A stretch of DNA of 64,000 nt from Mariluticola halotolerans (GCF_021611515.1 NZ_CP090960.1:1302001-1366000); one strand, 5' to 3'; counted from the stretch's first letter, positions 8,060-16,217 are shown. The notes: a model not told the origin generated them from the sequence alone. Numbers and translations are program-made.

Positions 8060-9886
8060 ATGTCAGTTGCGCATAGCGGTCGCTTCCGCCCGGATATAGA
8101 GGGCTTGCGCGGCCTCGCCGTTCTTGCGGTATTGGCATTTCATTTTCAGGTGCCCGGCTTCACCGGCGGCTTTGTCGGCGTCGATGTGTTTTTCGTCATC
8201 AGCGGTTTCGTGGTCACGTCAATGATTGCCGCGAAACTGGACGCCGGCGCCTTCACATTCAGTGACTTTTACGCCCGCCGCGCCAAACGCATCCTGCCAG
8301 CGTTGTTCACCACAATCGCCGCAACCCTTGTTCTCGGTGTTTTGCTGCTCAACACCACGCACCTTTCGTCACTGGCCGCCTCTGCCCTGGCATCGGCATC
8401 AGGTGTTCCAAACATCTTCTTTTGGCGCACCAGCGGATATTTTTCGCTTGATGCAGAATATATTCCCCTACTCCACCTCTGGAGCATCGGCGTTGAACTG
8501 CAATTCTATCTGCTATGGCCGCTCGTTATTTGCGCAATTCACACGCGCAAACCGGCCATCTGGATTGCCTCTATTTGCGTTGCGTCATTCATGGCCGGGT
8601 GGTTGCTGGATGGGCGGCAAAGTCTGGTCTTCTACAATACGCCATTTCGCATATTCGAGTTTGCTGCCGGTGCCCTGCTCATCTACCTGCCAAAATGGCG
8701 CGGTGGCAGATCAAACATCCTGTTTGCAATGGCGCTCGCCGCGCTAACGTTCACCGTCCTGCGCATTGGCACTGACGCCAGGTTCCCCAGCCAATCCGGT
8801 TTGCTGCCAACAGCTGCCGCAGCCTCGCTGATCTATTCCGGGCAGTCCGGCATCGGCCTCATGACCCTCGCCAATCGCCCAATTCGCTTTCTGGGGCGGA
8901 TATCTTACAGCCTATACCTCACCCACTGGCCAATTGTAGTTTTCTGGCTCTATGCGATCTATCGCCCCCCCACTGTGCTGGACTGGGTGTTAATCGCATC
9001 CGCTTCAGTTTGTGCAGCAACAGTGTTGCACTTCACTATCGAGAACCCGCTTCGCAGGTCACGAAAGCATATCATCAGAACGGCCTTGCCGGCCCCTGTT
9101 CTGGCTTTGGCGGCGGTAGCCATTATGGTTTTTGGCGGGTTTCCCCAACGGATAAGCGACGATATATTTTCAAACGCGACGGGCGGCTATGAGGGCTGCC
9201 CATACCCGCAATGCGCCCATCCGGACAGCAGCAACGATATCCAGCTTGTCGTCATTGGCGACAGCCACGCCCGCCATCTATATGCAGGGCTAATCAGCTA
9301 TAGCGAAACGCATGACCTTGGGTTTGCAATTCTCCATTACGACCCGTGGTGCAGCCCGGTGACAGGGCAGCAAGAGGACCGCGATTATGATTGCGCCAGC
9401 CGCCTTGCAGGTCAAAGCGCTTTCATAAGCGAAATCGGGCCAGAAAAGGCCCTGCTTGCACCACGATGGGCTGGACGGAAAGAGGTTGAAGGCCAAGCCG
9501 CGGCCAGCCGGTTGCACGAACTGACAAACCTTGATCACGACTCAATCGGCATCGTGTTGAATGTGCCGGAATGGTTCCAGAACCGCCAGCCAGCGGGGTG
9601 CGCCATTCCAGAGTTGATCATTGAAAGCGCCGCGCGGTGCGCGACTATCTCGCGGGCAGACCCGTTCTATGTTGAGCGCGAAGCGATAAATGCGCGCCTC
9701 GCCGCCAGTTACGAATGGGGTTTGGTCACTGACCCGTTTAAAGCGCTATGCACAGCAACAGAGTGCGCACAGATTTCAGATGGCAACCCGATTTACTCTG
9801 ACGGTCATCATCTAACGGCAACCGGGTCAACCATCCTAATGAACGAAACCCGGGATGAACTGGCTAATTGGTTACTAGACAAATAG
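8060..9886 (+). CDS. OafA/YrhL-type acyltransferase with C-terminal SGNH domain
   Basis: A 608-residue membrane O-acyltransferase that probably acetylates a surface polysaccharide or lipopolysaccharide. The N-terminal acyltransferase-3 domain (to about residue 350) has roughly ten membrane spans and starts with RPDIEGLRGLAVLAVLAFHF, containing the family R-x-x-x-x-R motif. The periplasmic SGNH-hydrolase-like domain follows, with GDSH at residues 400-403 and a C-terminal DGHH (residues 581-584) that supplies the Asp-x-x-His pair. It lies alone between tRNA-Arg and its duplicated 3' end, flanked by 60-bp repeats, and is thus a likely horizontally acquired surface-modification gene. The start at 8060 has GAGGG about 10 nt upstream. 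Confidence 0.92.
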   Translation: MSVAHSGRFRPDIEGLRGLAVLAVLAFHFQVPGFTGGFVGVDVFFVISGFVVTSMIAAKLDAGAFTFSDFYARRAKRILPALFTTIAATLVLGVLLLNTTHLSSLAASALASASGVPNIFFWRTSGYFSLDAEYIPLLHLWSIGVELQFYLLWPLVICAIHTRKPAIWIASICVASFMAGWLLDGRQSLVFYNTPFRIFEFAAGALLIYLPKWRGGRSNILFAMALAALTFTVLRIGTDARFPSQSGLLPTAAAASLIYSGQSGIGLMTLANRPIRFLGRISYSLYLTHWPIVVFWLYAIYRPPTVLDWVLIASASVCAATVLHFTIENPLRRSRKHIIRTALPAPVLALAAVAIMVFGGFPQRISDDIFSNATGGYEGCPYPQCAHPDSSNDIQLVVIGDSHARHLYAGLISYSETHDLGFAILHYDPWCSPVTGQQEDRDYDCASRLAGQSAFISEIGPEKALLAPRWAGRKEVEGQAAASRLHELTNLDHDSIGIVLNVPEWFQNRQPAGCAIPELIIESAARCATISRADPFYVEREAINARLAASYEWGLVTDPFKALCTATECAQISDGNPIYSDGHHLTATGSTILMNETRDELANWLLDK

Positions 9887-10048
9887 TCTTTGCTAAATCA
9901 CATCGAGCGAACACCAACCGTGCAACACTGCTCTTACACGGAAGTGTACAATATTGCCGCCAGTCACCAATGCCGCCACTGGTCATGCCGTGTGGTGATG
10001 CCAGACTAGATGGCAACTGAACAGACCGGGGCAGATACACACAAGGCT

Positions 10049-10109
10049 GATCGCTCGAAGCCGGGCAAAGCAGGCCTGATGATCAGGCGACTGGGCTCAA
10101 TCGGTGAAC
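10049..10109 (+). repeat. Imperfect direct repeat, right copy
   Basis: Matches 7750-7809: the first 23 bp are identical, followed by a diverged spacer of about 17 bp and a 21-bp block with one mismatch. The distance between copies is about 2300 bp and encloses the acyltransferase gene. Confidence 0.7.
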
Positions 10110-10195
10110 AATCATCCCCGAGACCTTGCTTTTTCCGCCCTGCACCCTAACGCTAAATTATTACGAGTACGGTATGTTAAGCCCTGGTTTGGGAC

Positions 10196-10212
10196 CCTGC
10201 CGGGGTCACCAA
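10196..10212 (+). repeat. Putative attachment site, distal copy of the tRNA-Arg 3' end
   Basis: A 17-bp sequence identical to the 3' end of tRNA-Arg (7180-7196). Sequence to its left shows only weak resemblance to the T-loop of the tRNA, so this is a partial tRNA copy and not a second gene. It marks the right boundary of a roughly 3.0-kb inserted segment. Confidence 0.75.
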
Positions 10213-10232
10213 ATCTGGTATGCGGATGGCAG

Positions 10233-10586
10233 ATGGACATTGAGGACCTTACAGCGTTGATACTTACGCTTCCGGATGCGCGGCGGTCGAGCAATGCTGA
10301 CTCGCCGGATTTCCGTGTGGGCGGCAAGATATTTGCCACCCTGCCCTCATCCCAATACATGGTGCTGAAGCTGTCGTTGGAACAGCAGGACATGGTGATT
10401 GCCTCTGACCCGCAGATTTTTTCGGTTGTGCCGGATGGCTGGGGTGCGCGGGGCTGGACCAATGCGGCAATTGAGCCCCTCGACGAAGCGTCTGCCTTGT
10501 CGGCGCTGATCATGGCCTGGGGCAATGCGGCGCCCAAGCTGCCCAGCGCACGTGCCGGAGCGAACACGGCCGCGGCGCGGCACTAG
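10233..10586 (+). CDS. MmcQ/YjbR-family protein
   Basis: A 117-residue protein of the MmcQ/YjbR family, small cytoplasmic proteins with a CyaY-like fold whose role is not well defined. Recognisable parts are the N-terminal DIEDLTALILTLPDA, the central FRVGGKIFATL, and the typical DPQIFSVVPDGWGARGWT followed by a C-terminal helix with APKLPSARAG. The start is placed at 10233 because upstream codons overlap the integration repeats and this start gives the family's usual length. Before insertion of the islet it would have lain about 40 nt downstream of tRNA-Arg. Confidence 0.8.
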   Translation: MDIEDLTALILTLPDARRSSNADSPDFRVGGKIFATLPSSQYMVLKLSLEQQDMVIASDPQIFSVVPDGWGARGWTNAAIEPLDEASALSALIMAWGNAAPKLPSARAGANTAAARH

Positions 10587-10684
10587 TTCTTATACATTAT
10601 GCGCGTCACGGCCCGGGGTTTGCGTGCGGAAACCGCGCAGCCTATGGTGCGGGGCAACTATTATGCATCCTTTGGAGAAATGCG

Positions 10685-11662
10685 ATGAAACTGCGACGAC
10701 TGGGCAAGACGGATTATCAGGTATCGGAGATCGGGCTCGGTTGCTGGCAGATGGGCGGTGATTTCGGCGCGATGGGCGATGAGACCGCAACGGCCATTCT
10801 GGACCGGGCGGTTGAGCTGGGGGTCAGCTTCTGGGACACGGCGGATGTTTATGGCGGCGGGCTAAGCGAGCAGCGGATCGGGGCCTATCTGCCGCAAACA
10901 TCGGGCCAGTTGGTCGCGACCAAAGTGGGGCGCGGCGCGGGGCTTTATCCGGACGGATACAGCCTTGCAGCGGTGCGGGCCAGCCTTGAGGGATCCGCCA
11001 AACGGCTGGGCGTGGAAACGCTGGATCTGGCGCAATTGCATTGCGTGCCGACCGAGGTGTTACGTGATGGTGCCATTTTTCAATGGATGGACGCCTTGCA
11101 GCGCGACGGGCTGGTGCGGCATTGGGGCGCCAGTGTCGAGACGATTGAGGAAGCGCTGATCTGTCTGGAACAACCCGGACTTGCGACACTGCAGATCATT
11201 TTCAATATTTTCCGGCAGGATGCTGTGACACGTTTGCTGGATCGCGCGGCGGCGGCTGATGTGGGCATAATCGTGCGGCTGCCACTGGCGAGCGGGCTTT
11301 TGTCGGGCAAATTCGGCAAGGACCACCGCTTTGCCCCAAGTGATCACCGCAATTACAATCGTGATGGCAAGGCGTTCTCGGTGGGCGAGACGTTTGGTGG
11401 CATTCCGTTTGAAAAAGGCGTCGAACTGACCGGTCAATTGCAGAACATGGTGCCCGAGGGCTGGCCGATGTCGCATTTGGCGCTGCGCTGGATTCTGGAT
11501 CATCCTGCCGTGTCGACAATCATTGCCGGGGTCAGTCGCCCCGACCAGCTGAGCGACAATGTTGCGGCCAGCGCACGGTCATCACTGCCGGACGCGTTGA
11601 TGGCACAATTGGCAGATTTTTATACCGGTCAGGTGCGGCCAGAGGTGCGCGGGGCAATCTAG
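10685..11662 (+). CDS. Aldo/keto reductase
   Basis: A 325-residue NADPH-dependent aldo/keto reductase with a TIM-barrel fold. The N-terminus MKLRRLGKTDYQVSEIGLGCW, the catalytic-site strand with FWDTADVYGGGLSEQ (Asp and Tyr of the tetrad), the substrate-side LDLAQLHC and the C-terminal cofactor segment VSTIIAGVSRPDQL are all present. A GGAGA sequence lies 5 nt before the ATG. It stands alone between the YjbR gene and a convergent DUF192 gene. The substrate cannot be told from sequence; relatives reduce assorted sugar aldehydes and keto compounds. Confidence 0.9.
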   Translation: MKLRRLGKTDYQVSEIGLGCWQMGGDFGAMGDETATAILDRAVELGVSFWDTADVYGGGLSEQRIGAYLPQTSGQLVATKVGRGAGLYPDGYSLAAVRASLEGSAKRLGVETLDLAQLHCVPTEVLRDGAIFQWMDALQRDGLVRHWGASVETIEEALICLEQPGLATLQIIFNIFRQDAVTRLLDRAAAADVGIIVRLPLASGLLSGKFGKDHRFAPSDHRNYNRDGKAFSVGETFGGIPFEKGVELTGQLQNMVPEGWPMSHLALRWILDHPAVSTIIAGVSRPDQLSDNVAASARSSLPDALMAQLADFYTGQVRPEVRGAI

Positions 11663-11677
11663 CCCCCGCAAACCCGC

Positions 11678-12121
11678 CTATTCCGTAACCCGCGCATGCT
11701 CGAGCCGGTCGCCCGGCTCGAGACCAATTTCAGCGGCCCGCCCGCCGGGAATTTCAAGCACAAACTGTACCGGCCCATCTGAGGGGATGGACGTTGGATC
11801 GTGCGGTCTGGCGTAAGCATGGATATTGCGCACTGTGCCATCAGCGGCAATGAAGATCATGTCGAGCGAAATAAAGGTGTTGCGCATCCAGAAGGCCACC
11901 GGGCGTTCTTCGCGGAAATCGAACAGCATGCCCGCATCCGGCGCAAGTTCCTGACGGAACATCAGCCCTTTGGCGCGTGTCTCATTGTTATCGACAACTT
12001 CCACCTTGAACTTGTGCGCGCCGGTTGCCGTATGCAGAACGGCACTATCCTCCTGACTGCACGCGGCGACAGGCAGGAACAGCAGCAGAACAAGGACAAG
12101 TTTCAGGAAAATATTACGCAT
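11678..12121 (-). CDS. DUF192 lipoprotein
   Basis: A 147-residue DUF192-family protein (COG1430), usually exported and of unknown function. The start at 12121 is preceded by AGAGG and gives a lipoprotein signal peptide with lipobox LPVAAC, so the mature protein probably begins with a lipidated cysteine. An in-frame start at 12142 is possible but lengthens the region before the hydrophobic core. Conserved family segments are ETRAKGLMFRQELAPDAGMLFDF and VAFWMRNTFISLDMIFI, followed by the VLEIPGG region. It lies downstream of the double cold-shock-domain gene in the same orientation with a 53-nt gap, a pairing I know from other Hyphomicrobiales. Confidence 0.88.
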   Translation of the reverse strand: MRNIFLKLVLVLLLFLPVAACSQEDSAVLHTATGAHKFKVEVVDNNETRAKGLMFRQELAPDAGMLFDFREERPVAFWMRNTFISLDMIFIAADGTVRNIHAYARPHDPTSIPSDGPVQFVLEIPGGRAAEIGLEPGDRLEHARVTE

Positions 12122-12174
12122 CAACACCTCTGCGGGCCACATTCGTCAACCGCATTGGCGTGCCGACAGACCGA

Positions 12175-12795
12175 CTAATGCGAGGACGGCGCGTCGCCCC
12201 AACCCTCGGGGCGAATTTCGGCAACCATGAGACCTTTGGGACCATCGCCATAACGCGCCAGAACGAACTGGCCAGGGCGCAACTCGGTCAGGCCAAAGCG
12301 CCGCAAGGTCTCCATATGCACGAAAATGTCGGGATGCCCTTCCCCCGCAGACAAAAAGCCAAAGCCGCGCACGCGGTTGAACCATTTCACTTCCAGACGT
12401 TCCAGCTTGCTGGAAGGTTCCACGACCACATGGGTGCGGGGCGCCGGCATTTGCGCGGGGTGGCGGGCTGTCGATTCATCCATGGAGAGGATGCGGAAGG
12501 CCTGCATGCCGCCGGGACGGGCTAGCGCCTCGCAAACAACGCGTGCCCCTTCATAGGCTGTCTGATAGCCGTCGCGGCGCAGGCAAGTGACATGCAGCAG
12601 CACATCAGGCGCGCCATCATCAGGCACGATGAAACCAAAGCCTTTGGCCACATCAAACCATTTGATGGCACCACTGACCTCGATCACATCCAGATCGCTG
12701 TCTGGTGTGGGCGTGGACGTTTCAGCAGACCGGGACGCGCTGTCTATAGCGTTCGTTGCCGGCTCCTCGCCGTCCAGAGTATATTTGGCCCCCAT
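12175..12795 (-). CDS. Cold-shock protein with two cold-shock domains
   Basis: A 206-residue cytoplasmic nucleic-acid-binding protein with two cold-shock domains. The first (about residues 38-105) contains GAIKWFDVAKGFGFIVPDDG, the second (about 135-200) contains EVKWFNRVRGFGFLSAGEG. Both retain the K-W-F and G-F-G-F RNP-1 motif; the RNP-2-like segments read VLLHVTCL and IFVHMETL. A Ser/Thr-rich acidic N-terminal tail precedes the first domain. The ATG at 12795 has AGAGG 9 nt upstream and is preferred to a GTG at 12813 that overlaps that site. Duplicated-domain cold-shock proteins of about 200 residues are common in Alphaproteobacteria; the role is RNA chaperoning or transcription antitermination by analogy. 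Confidence 0.9.
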   Translation of the reverse strand: MGAKYTLDGEEPATNAIDSASRSAETSTPTPDSDLDVIEVSGAIKWFDVAKGFGFIVPDDGAPDVLLHVTCLRRDGYQTAYEGARVVCEALARPGGMQAFRILSMDESTARHPAQMPAPRTHVVVEPSSKLERLEVKWFNRVRGFGFLSAGEGHPDIFVHMETLRRFGLTELRPGQFVLARYGDGPKGLMVAEIRPEGWGDAPSSH

Positions 12796-13016
12796 ATCGC
12801 AACGCCTCTTCACACACTGCCCCGCCCGCTTCGCGAGGTATACGCTTACACAGAAGTGCAGTTTGGCCGATTCACAACAAAAAGTTAAGGAGTCGTTTCA
12901 AATTTGTTTGTGGGTAACTTTCACGCGCCCCAAAGATTGCCACCATTGCGGGGTTTGCCGTGATCTTGCTAAGGGTGAACGATAATACCAAATACCGCCA
13001 AACAGGAGAATTCCCC

Positions 13017-13433
13017 ATGAAATATTTGCACACAATGGTACGCGTGACCGATGTCGATGCGAGCCTGAAATTTTATTGCGAAGGTCTGGGGCTTGAAGAG
13101 GTCAAGCGGATTGAAAATGAAAAGGGCCGTTTCACGCTTATTTTCCTGCGGGCACCGGGGGATGAAGGTGGCGAAGTGGAGCTGACCTATAACTGGGACC
13201 CTGAAGAATATAGCGGTGGGCGCAATTTCGGCCACCTCGCCTACCGGGTGAAAGACATCTATGCGCTGTGCCAGCATTTGTCGGATATGGGCGTTGTGAT
13301 CAACCGTCCGCCGCGCGACGGGCATATGGCGTTTGTGCGCTCACCGGACGGTATTTCTGTTGAACTGATCCAGGATGGTGATTTGCCGCCGCAAGAGCCT
13401 TGGGCCTCGATGCCCAATACCGGCTCCTGGTAA
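13017..13433 (+). CDS. gloA: Lactoylglutathione lyase (glyoxalase I)
   Basis: A 138-residue glyoxalase I, which isomerises the hemithioacetal of methylglyoxal and glutathione to S-lactoylglutathione. The two beta-alpha-beta-beta-beta repeats carry the four metal ligands: His5 (LHTMVRV), Glu in VELTYNW, His in FGHLAYRV and Glu in ISVELIQ near the C-terminus. The pattern and the short length are those of the nickel-type bacterial enzyme. The start at 13017 has AGGAGA 7 nt upstream. It is monocistronic and followed by a clear terminator. Confidence 0.93.
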   Translation: MKYLHTMVRVTDVDASLKFYCEGLGLEEVKRIENEKGRFTLIFLRAPGDEGGEVELTYNWDPEEYSGGRNFGHLAYRVKDIYALCQHLSDMGVVINRPPRDGHMAFVRSPDGISVELIQDGDLPPQEPWASMPNTGSW

Positions 13434-13503
13434 TTTTTTCGCCGGCCCCACACCCCGGGAAACCGGCAAAATCTGATGGTTAAGGTTTAATTTACCTTGC
13501 TGG

Positions 13504-13536
13504 TTAGCGGGCGGTTAGCAGCCGCCCGTTAATTTT
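13504..13536 (+). terminator. Rho-independent terminator downstream of gloA
   Basis: An 11-bp stem (13504-13514 with 13522-13532, one G-U pair) rich in GC, a 7-nt loop, and an immediate TTTT run. It lies 70 nt after the gloA stop. Confidence 0.75.
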
Positions 13537-13597
13537 ATGGAAATCAAAAGCCGCAAGGCCCCTCGCCCGCAGATGTTCGGGGCCGGGATGGATATCC

Positions 13598-14062
13598 ATG
13601 AAACCTGTTCTTGCCATTATCGTTTGTCTTGCCCTGCTGAGTGGTTGTGCACCACTGGCCCTGTTTGCCAATGGCTGGGGCAACGAATACAGCCCCTATA
13701 AATCCAACCTTGGCGTCTATGTCGCCAGCGACAGCGTCAACACGCTTTGCCTGTCACCGGCACTCAGGCTGGTCATCTGGAATTTTGAAGGGTTTTTCGG
13801 CAAGAAGGTGGTGATGAATTCCGGCTATCGCACGCCCTGGCACAATTATGCAGTGGGCGGGGCCGATGGCAGCTTGCACAAAAAATGCATGGCGGCGGAT
13901 TTCTTTATTCCCGGCGTTTCCAAAAACAAGCTGATTGCCTATGCCATGCGTGATGGCATAGTGGGCGGGCTTGGCTGTTATCCGGGCAAAAAATTCATCC
14001 ATGTGGATGTGCGCCAGCGGCCGCGTGGCCACAAGGGACCGGTCACCTTCAACGGCTGTTAG
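13598..14062 (+). CDS. Peptidase M15-type (D,D-carboxypeptidase-like) lipoprotein
   Basis: A 154-residue exported protein of the Peptidase_M15_3 group, zinc enzymes related to D-Ala-D-Ala carboxypeptidases acting on peptidoglycan. The N-terminus has a signal peptide with lipobox LLSGC. The zinc-site signature is visible as SLHKKCMAADFF (His and Asp of the S-x-H-x6-D type motif) and the distal HVDVR. The central NSGYRTPWHN is also typical. No partner gene is adjacent; the next features downstream are two tRNA genes. Substrate specificity is inferred from the family. Confidence 0.85.
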   Translation: MKPVLAIIVCLALLSGCAPLALFANGWGNEYSPYKSNLGVYVASDSVNTLCLSPALRLVIWNFEGFFGKKVVMNSGYRTPWHNYAVGGADGSLHKKCMAADFFIPGVSKNKLIAYAMRDGIVGGLGCYPGKKFIHVDVRQRPRGHKGPVTFNGC

Positions 14063-14135
14063 GGACATGCGAATGGCACAATCGCAGAAATTCCAGATTT
14101 TTTCTGAAATCATCGCCTGAGGGGGAAATTCACTC

Positions 14136-14164
14136 TTGCACTCAGCCGGTAACCACCCTATACG
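14136..14164 (+). promoter_or_regulatory. Probable sigma-70 promoter of the tRNA-Glu genes
   Basis: TTGCAC (14136-14141), a 17-nt spacer and TATACG (14159-14164) lie 16 nt before the first tRNA-Glu. A perfect 12-bp palindrome ACGGACGTCCGT at 14162-14173 overlaps the expected start site. Confidence 0.5.
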
Positions 14165-14180
14165 GACGTCCGTGCAATAT

Positions 14181-14256
14181 GCACCCATCGTCTAGTGGTC
14201 TAGGACGCTGCCCTTTCACGGCGGAAACACGGGTTCGAGTCCCGTTGGGTGTACCA
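14181..14256 (+). tRNA. tRNA-Glu (anticodon UUC)
   Basis: A 76-nt cloverleaf with encoded CCA. Acceptor arm GCACCCA/TGGGTGT (terminal G-U), anticodon loop CTTTCAC giving TTC, T arm CGGG-TTCGAGT-CCCG. It lies 40 nt upstream of a second tRNA-Glu with a different anticodon. Confidence 0.95.
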
Positions 14257-14296
14257 TTTCCCAATCGAAATGCTACAAGCACTGACTATCTGGCGC

Positions 14297-14371
14297 GCGC
14301 CCATCGTCTAGCGGTCAGGACACCGCCCTCTCACGGCGGGAACAGGGGTTCGATTCCCCTTGGGCGTACCA
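14297..14371 (+). tRNA. tRNA-Glu (anticodon CUC)
   Basis: A 75-nt cloverleaf with encoded CCA. Acceptor arm GCGCCCA/TGGGCGT, anticodon loop CTCTCAC giving CTC, T arm GGGG-TTCGATT-CCCC. Its 3' end (14354-14369) is repeated with one mismatch at 25020-25035, so it seems to be the integration site of the island that follows. Confidence 0.95.
14354..14369 (+). repeat. Putative attachment site, tRNA-Glu side
   Basis: Sixteen bases of the tRNA-Glu(CUC) 3' end match 25020-25035 at 15 positions, including an uninterrupted 13-mer CCCTTGGGCGTAC. The two copies bracket the galactitol/tagatose-type catabolic island. Confidence 0.65.
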
Positions 14372-14963
14372 GCACTAGATATATAACCAATTGGTTTCCC
14401 ACAGTATTTACCGAACACTAGCTGTCACCGGCCATTTACGCTCGATATTTGTGTAACAAATTGGCCTGTGGGATGGGGCGCCCCAAAGAATCCAAGCCAC
14501 ACACACGCGACGTGATATGGCACTTGATACGCCGCGTTCCCGGGGAATTCGCTGAGCTTTATCGGCGTGTCCTTGTGCCTATTTCAATAAATATTACCGT
14601 GTTCGTCGCGCTGCAGCGCTTTCAAAAATGCAGGTGCCAATCCTGCCCTCATGCGGCCATGACGCTGCCGGTGCGGCATCAAGCTCCTTGCAGGTTGAAA
14701 ACCGGTAGCGGGCGCAGAAAGCGTCGCGCTCGAAGCGCAGGCCATGCCGAATCCAGCATCGACCCGGTGGCAATTGAGTTCCGCCTGCATCCGTGACCTG
14801 GCGATTGACCAGCAAGACGGCCGCCGGCTCGATGCTCATATCGTACCGGCACCCCGGCAATACCGATTTCAAGAAGGTGCCATCTCCATCAACGCGGGTT
14901 AACCAGCCTATTGTTTTAGTCGGCTTTTCGAGCTACTAAATCGATGTAGCAATGAGGTAATGC
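14372..14963. other. Gene-poor left end of the tRNA-Glu island
   Basis: No supported gene in this 592-nt stretch, apart from the operator near its right end. A minus-strand frame between 14872 and 14594 has coding-like composition but starts only at a TTG without a ribosome-binding site and has no recognisable product; it may be a fragment of a lost gene. An 11-bp sequence TAACCAATTGG at 14384-14394 recurs at 24747-24757 near the other end of the island. Confidence 0.4.
14936..14949. promoter_or_regulatory. LacI-type operator upstream of the GatZ-like gene
   Basis: CTAAATCGATGTAG is a near-palindrome around a central CG and is followed by CAAT. A matching site, CGAAATCGATTTAG followed by CAAT, lies at 17371-17384. 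The LacI-family gene at 16214-17302 lies between the two sites, so it probably controls both transcripts. Confidence 0.6.
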
Positions 14964-16217
14964 ATGTCTGAAACCCTGCGAAGAATAGTACTAGGCAACC
15001 GCAATGGTCATATCACCAGCATCCCATCGGTCTGCTCCGCCCACCCGGATGTCCTGCGGGCATCGTTGCGGCTTGCCGAGGAACTCGACCGGGAAATCGT
15101 TGTCGAGTCGACCTCGAACCAGGTCAATCAGGATGGCGGCTATACGGGGATGAGACCCGCAGATTTTAAAGATCTGGTCTATGCCTCAGCAAACGCGGCG
15201 GGCGCCGATGCGGACCGCATTGTTCTTGGCGGTGACCATCTCGGACCTCAGGCATGGCGCAAGCAAGGCGCCGAGTTTGCGATGGCAAAAGCCCGCGAAA
15301 TGGTTGCGGAATATGTGCAAGCGGGGTTTGGCAAAATTCATCTTGATTGCTCTGCAGGTTGTGGCGATGAGCCTGAGCAGCTTGCGGACGACGTGACGGC
15401 GGCGCGTTCTGCCGAACTGGCTGCTATCTGCCTTGAAAATTCGGCTGCAGGCGAAATGTCGTTCGTCATCGGAACAGAGGTGCCACCCCCGGGCGGCGCG
15501 CTTCTGAACGAAGACGGCGAGATTGTCGCCACCACTCCCCAAAGCGCCCGTACAACGCTTGAAGCGCACGAACTGGCGTTCAAGGCGCACGGCATTGAGG
15601 CTGCAATGCCCCTTGTTCAGGGCCTCGTCGTTCAACCAGGCCTTGAATTTTCGCCTATGCAGGTGCACCACCTGCCGCTGGATCGCGATCCTCATTTCAA
15701 GGATGTCGCGATGAGCTGGCCATGTCTATGCCTTGAAGCGCATTCAACCGATTACCAAAACCCGGAAGTTTTCCCGCGACTTGCACAACTCGGGTTCGCG
15801 TTTCAAAAAGTTGGCCCTGCACTCACTTTCGCGTGGCGCGAAGCGATCTACTCCCTGGATATGCTGCGATATCTCGCGGGCTGGGGAGAGCCTGTGGTCT
15901 TTCCGGCGATGGAAAAAATAATGGTCGCGGATTCAGGCTACTGGAAAGGCCATTATCGCGGGACTGAGGAAGAGTTACACATCCAGCGCCATTTCTCCTA
16001 TGCGGATCGCATCCGGTACTACTGGCCGCAAGAAGGCGCTCAGAATGCCGTTCAATTTCTAATAGACGATCTGCAGACCCGGCATGCGCCCACGCCAATG
16101 CTAGCCCAGTTGTTCTCTGAGGAAATCATTGAGCGAGCCGACAGGATCCCGGCTCCCTGGCCGATCGCTATAGTGGAAGCCAAGGTACAGTCCGCTCTCG
16201 CCCCCTATTTTTTCTAA
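14964..16217 (+). CDS. GatZ/KbaZ-family protein, probable tagatose-6-phosphate 4-epimerase
   Basis: A 417-residue protein of the GatZ/KbaZ family, annotated in enterobacteria as the non-catalytic subunit of tagatose-1,6-bisphosphate aldolase. Recognisable segments are GNRNGHITSIPSVCSAHP, VESTSNQVNQDGGYTGM, LGGDHLGPQAW, KIHLDCSAGC and the C-terminal RIRYYWP. No catalytic GatY/KbaY aldolase is present in the window. In Agrobacterium a stand-alone member of this family acts as D-tagatose-6-phosphate 4-epimerase, and the same role fits here beside a PfkB kinase and polyol dehydrogenases. The start at 14964 has GAGG 6 nt upstream. It is a single-gene unit with its own LacI-type operator and overlaps the convergent regulator gene by 4 nt. 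Confidence 0.82.
   Translation: MSETLRRIVLGNRNGHITSIPSVCSAHPDVLRASLRLAEELDREIVVESTSNQVNQDGGYTGMRPADFKDLVYASANAAGADADRIVLGGDHLGPQAWRKQGAEFAMAKAREMVAEYVQAGFGKIHLDCSAGCGDEPEQLADDVTAARSAELAAICLENSAAGEMSFVIGTEVPPPGGALLNEDGEIVATTPQSARTTLEAHELAFKAHGIEAAMPLVQGLVVQPGLEFSPMQVHHLPLDRDPHFKDVAMSWPCLCLEAHSTDYQNPEVFPRLAQLGFAFQKVGPALTFAWREAIYSLDMLRYLAGWGEPVVFPAMEKIMVADSGYWKGHYRGTEEELHIQRHFSYADRIRYYWPQEGAQNAVQFLIDDLQTRHAPTPMLAQLFSEEIIERADRIPAPWPIAIVEAKVQSALAPYFF

Larger units (their letters stand above)
9887..10232. other. Gene-free right end of the tRNA-Arg islet
   Basis: No gene is supported. The stretch holds the right copy of the 60-bp repeat and the second attachment-like repeat at 10196-10212, 20 nt before the YjbR/MmcQ gene. 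A frame open from 10104 runs into that gene, but its first 43 codons overlap both repeats and are unlikely to be translated. Confidence 0.45.

Noticed and set aside
7797-8138. Minus-strand frame of 113 codons between the islet repeat and the acyltransferase start
   Set aside because: No ribosome-binding site and no family, and it overlaps the N-terminus of the acyltransferase gene. A faint similarity of its FGK-x-DCGR part to a fragment near 7370 was noted but is too short to use.
14181-14371. The two tRNA-Glu genes as a simple tandem duplication
   Set aside because: They have different anticodons (UUC and CUC) and several differences in the stems, so they are distinct isoacceptors.
14594-14872. 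Minus-strand frame of 92 codons at the left end of the tRNA-Glu island
   Set aside because: TTG start without ribosome-binding site and no recognisable product; at most a gene fragment.
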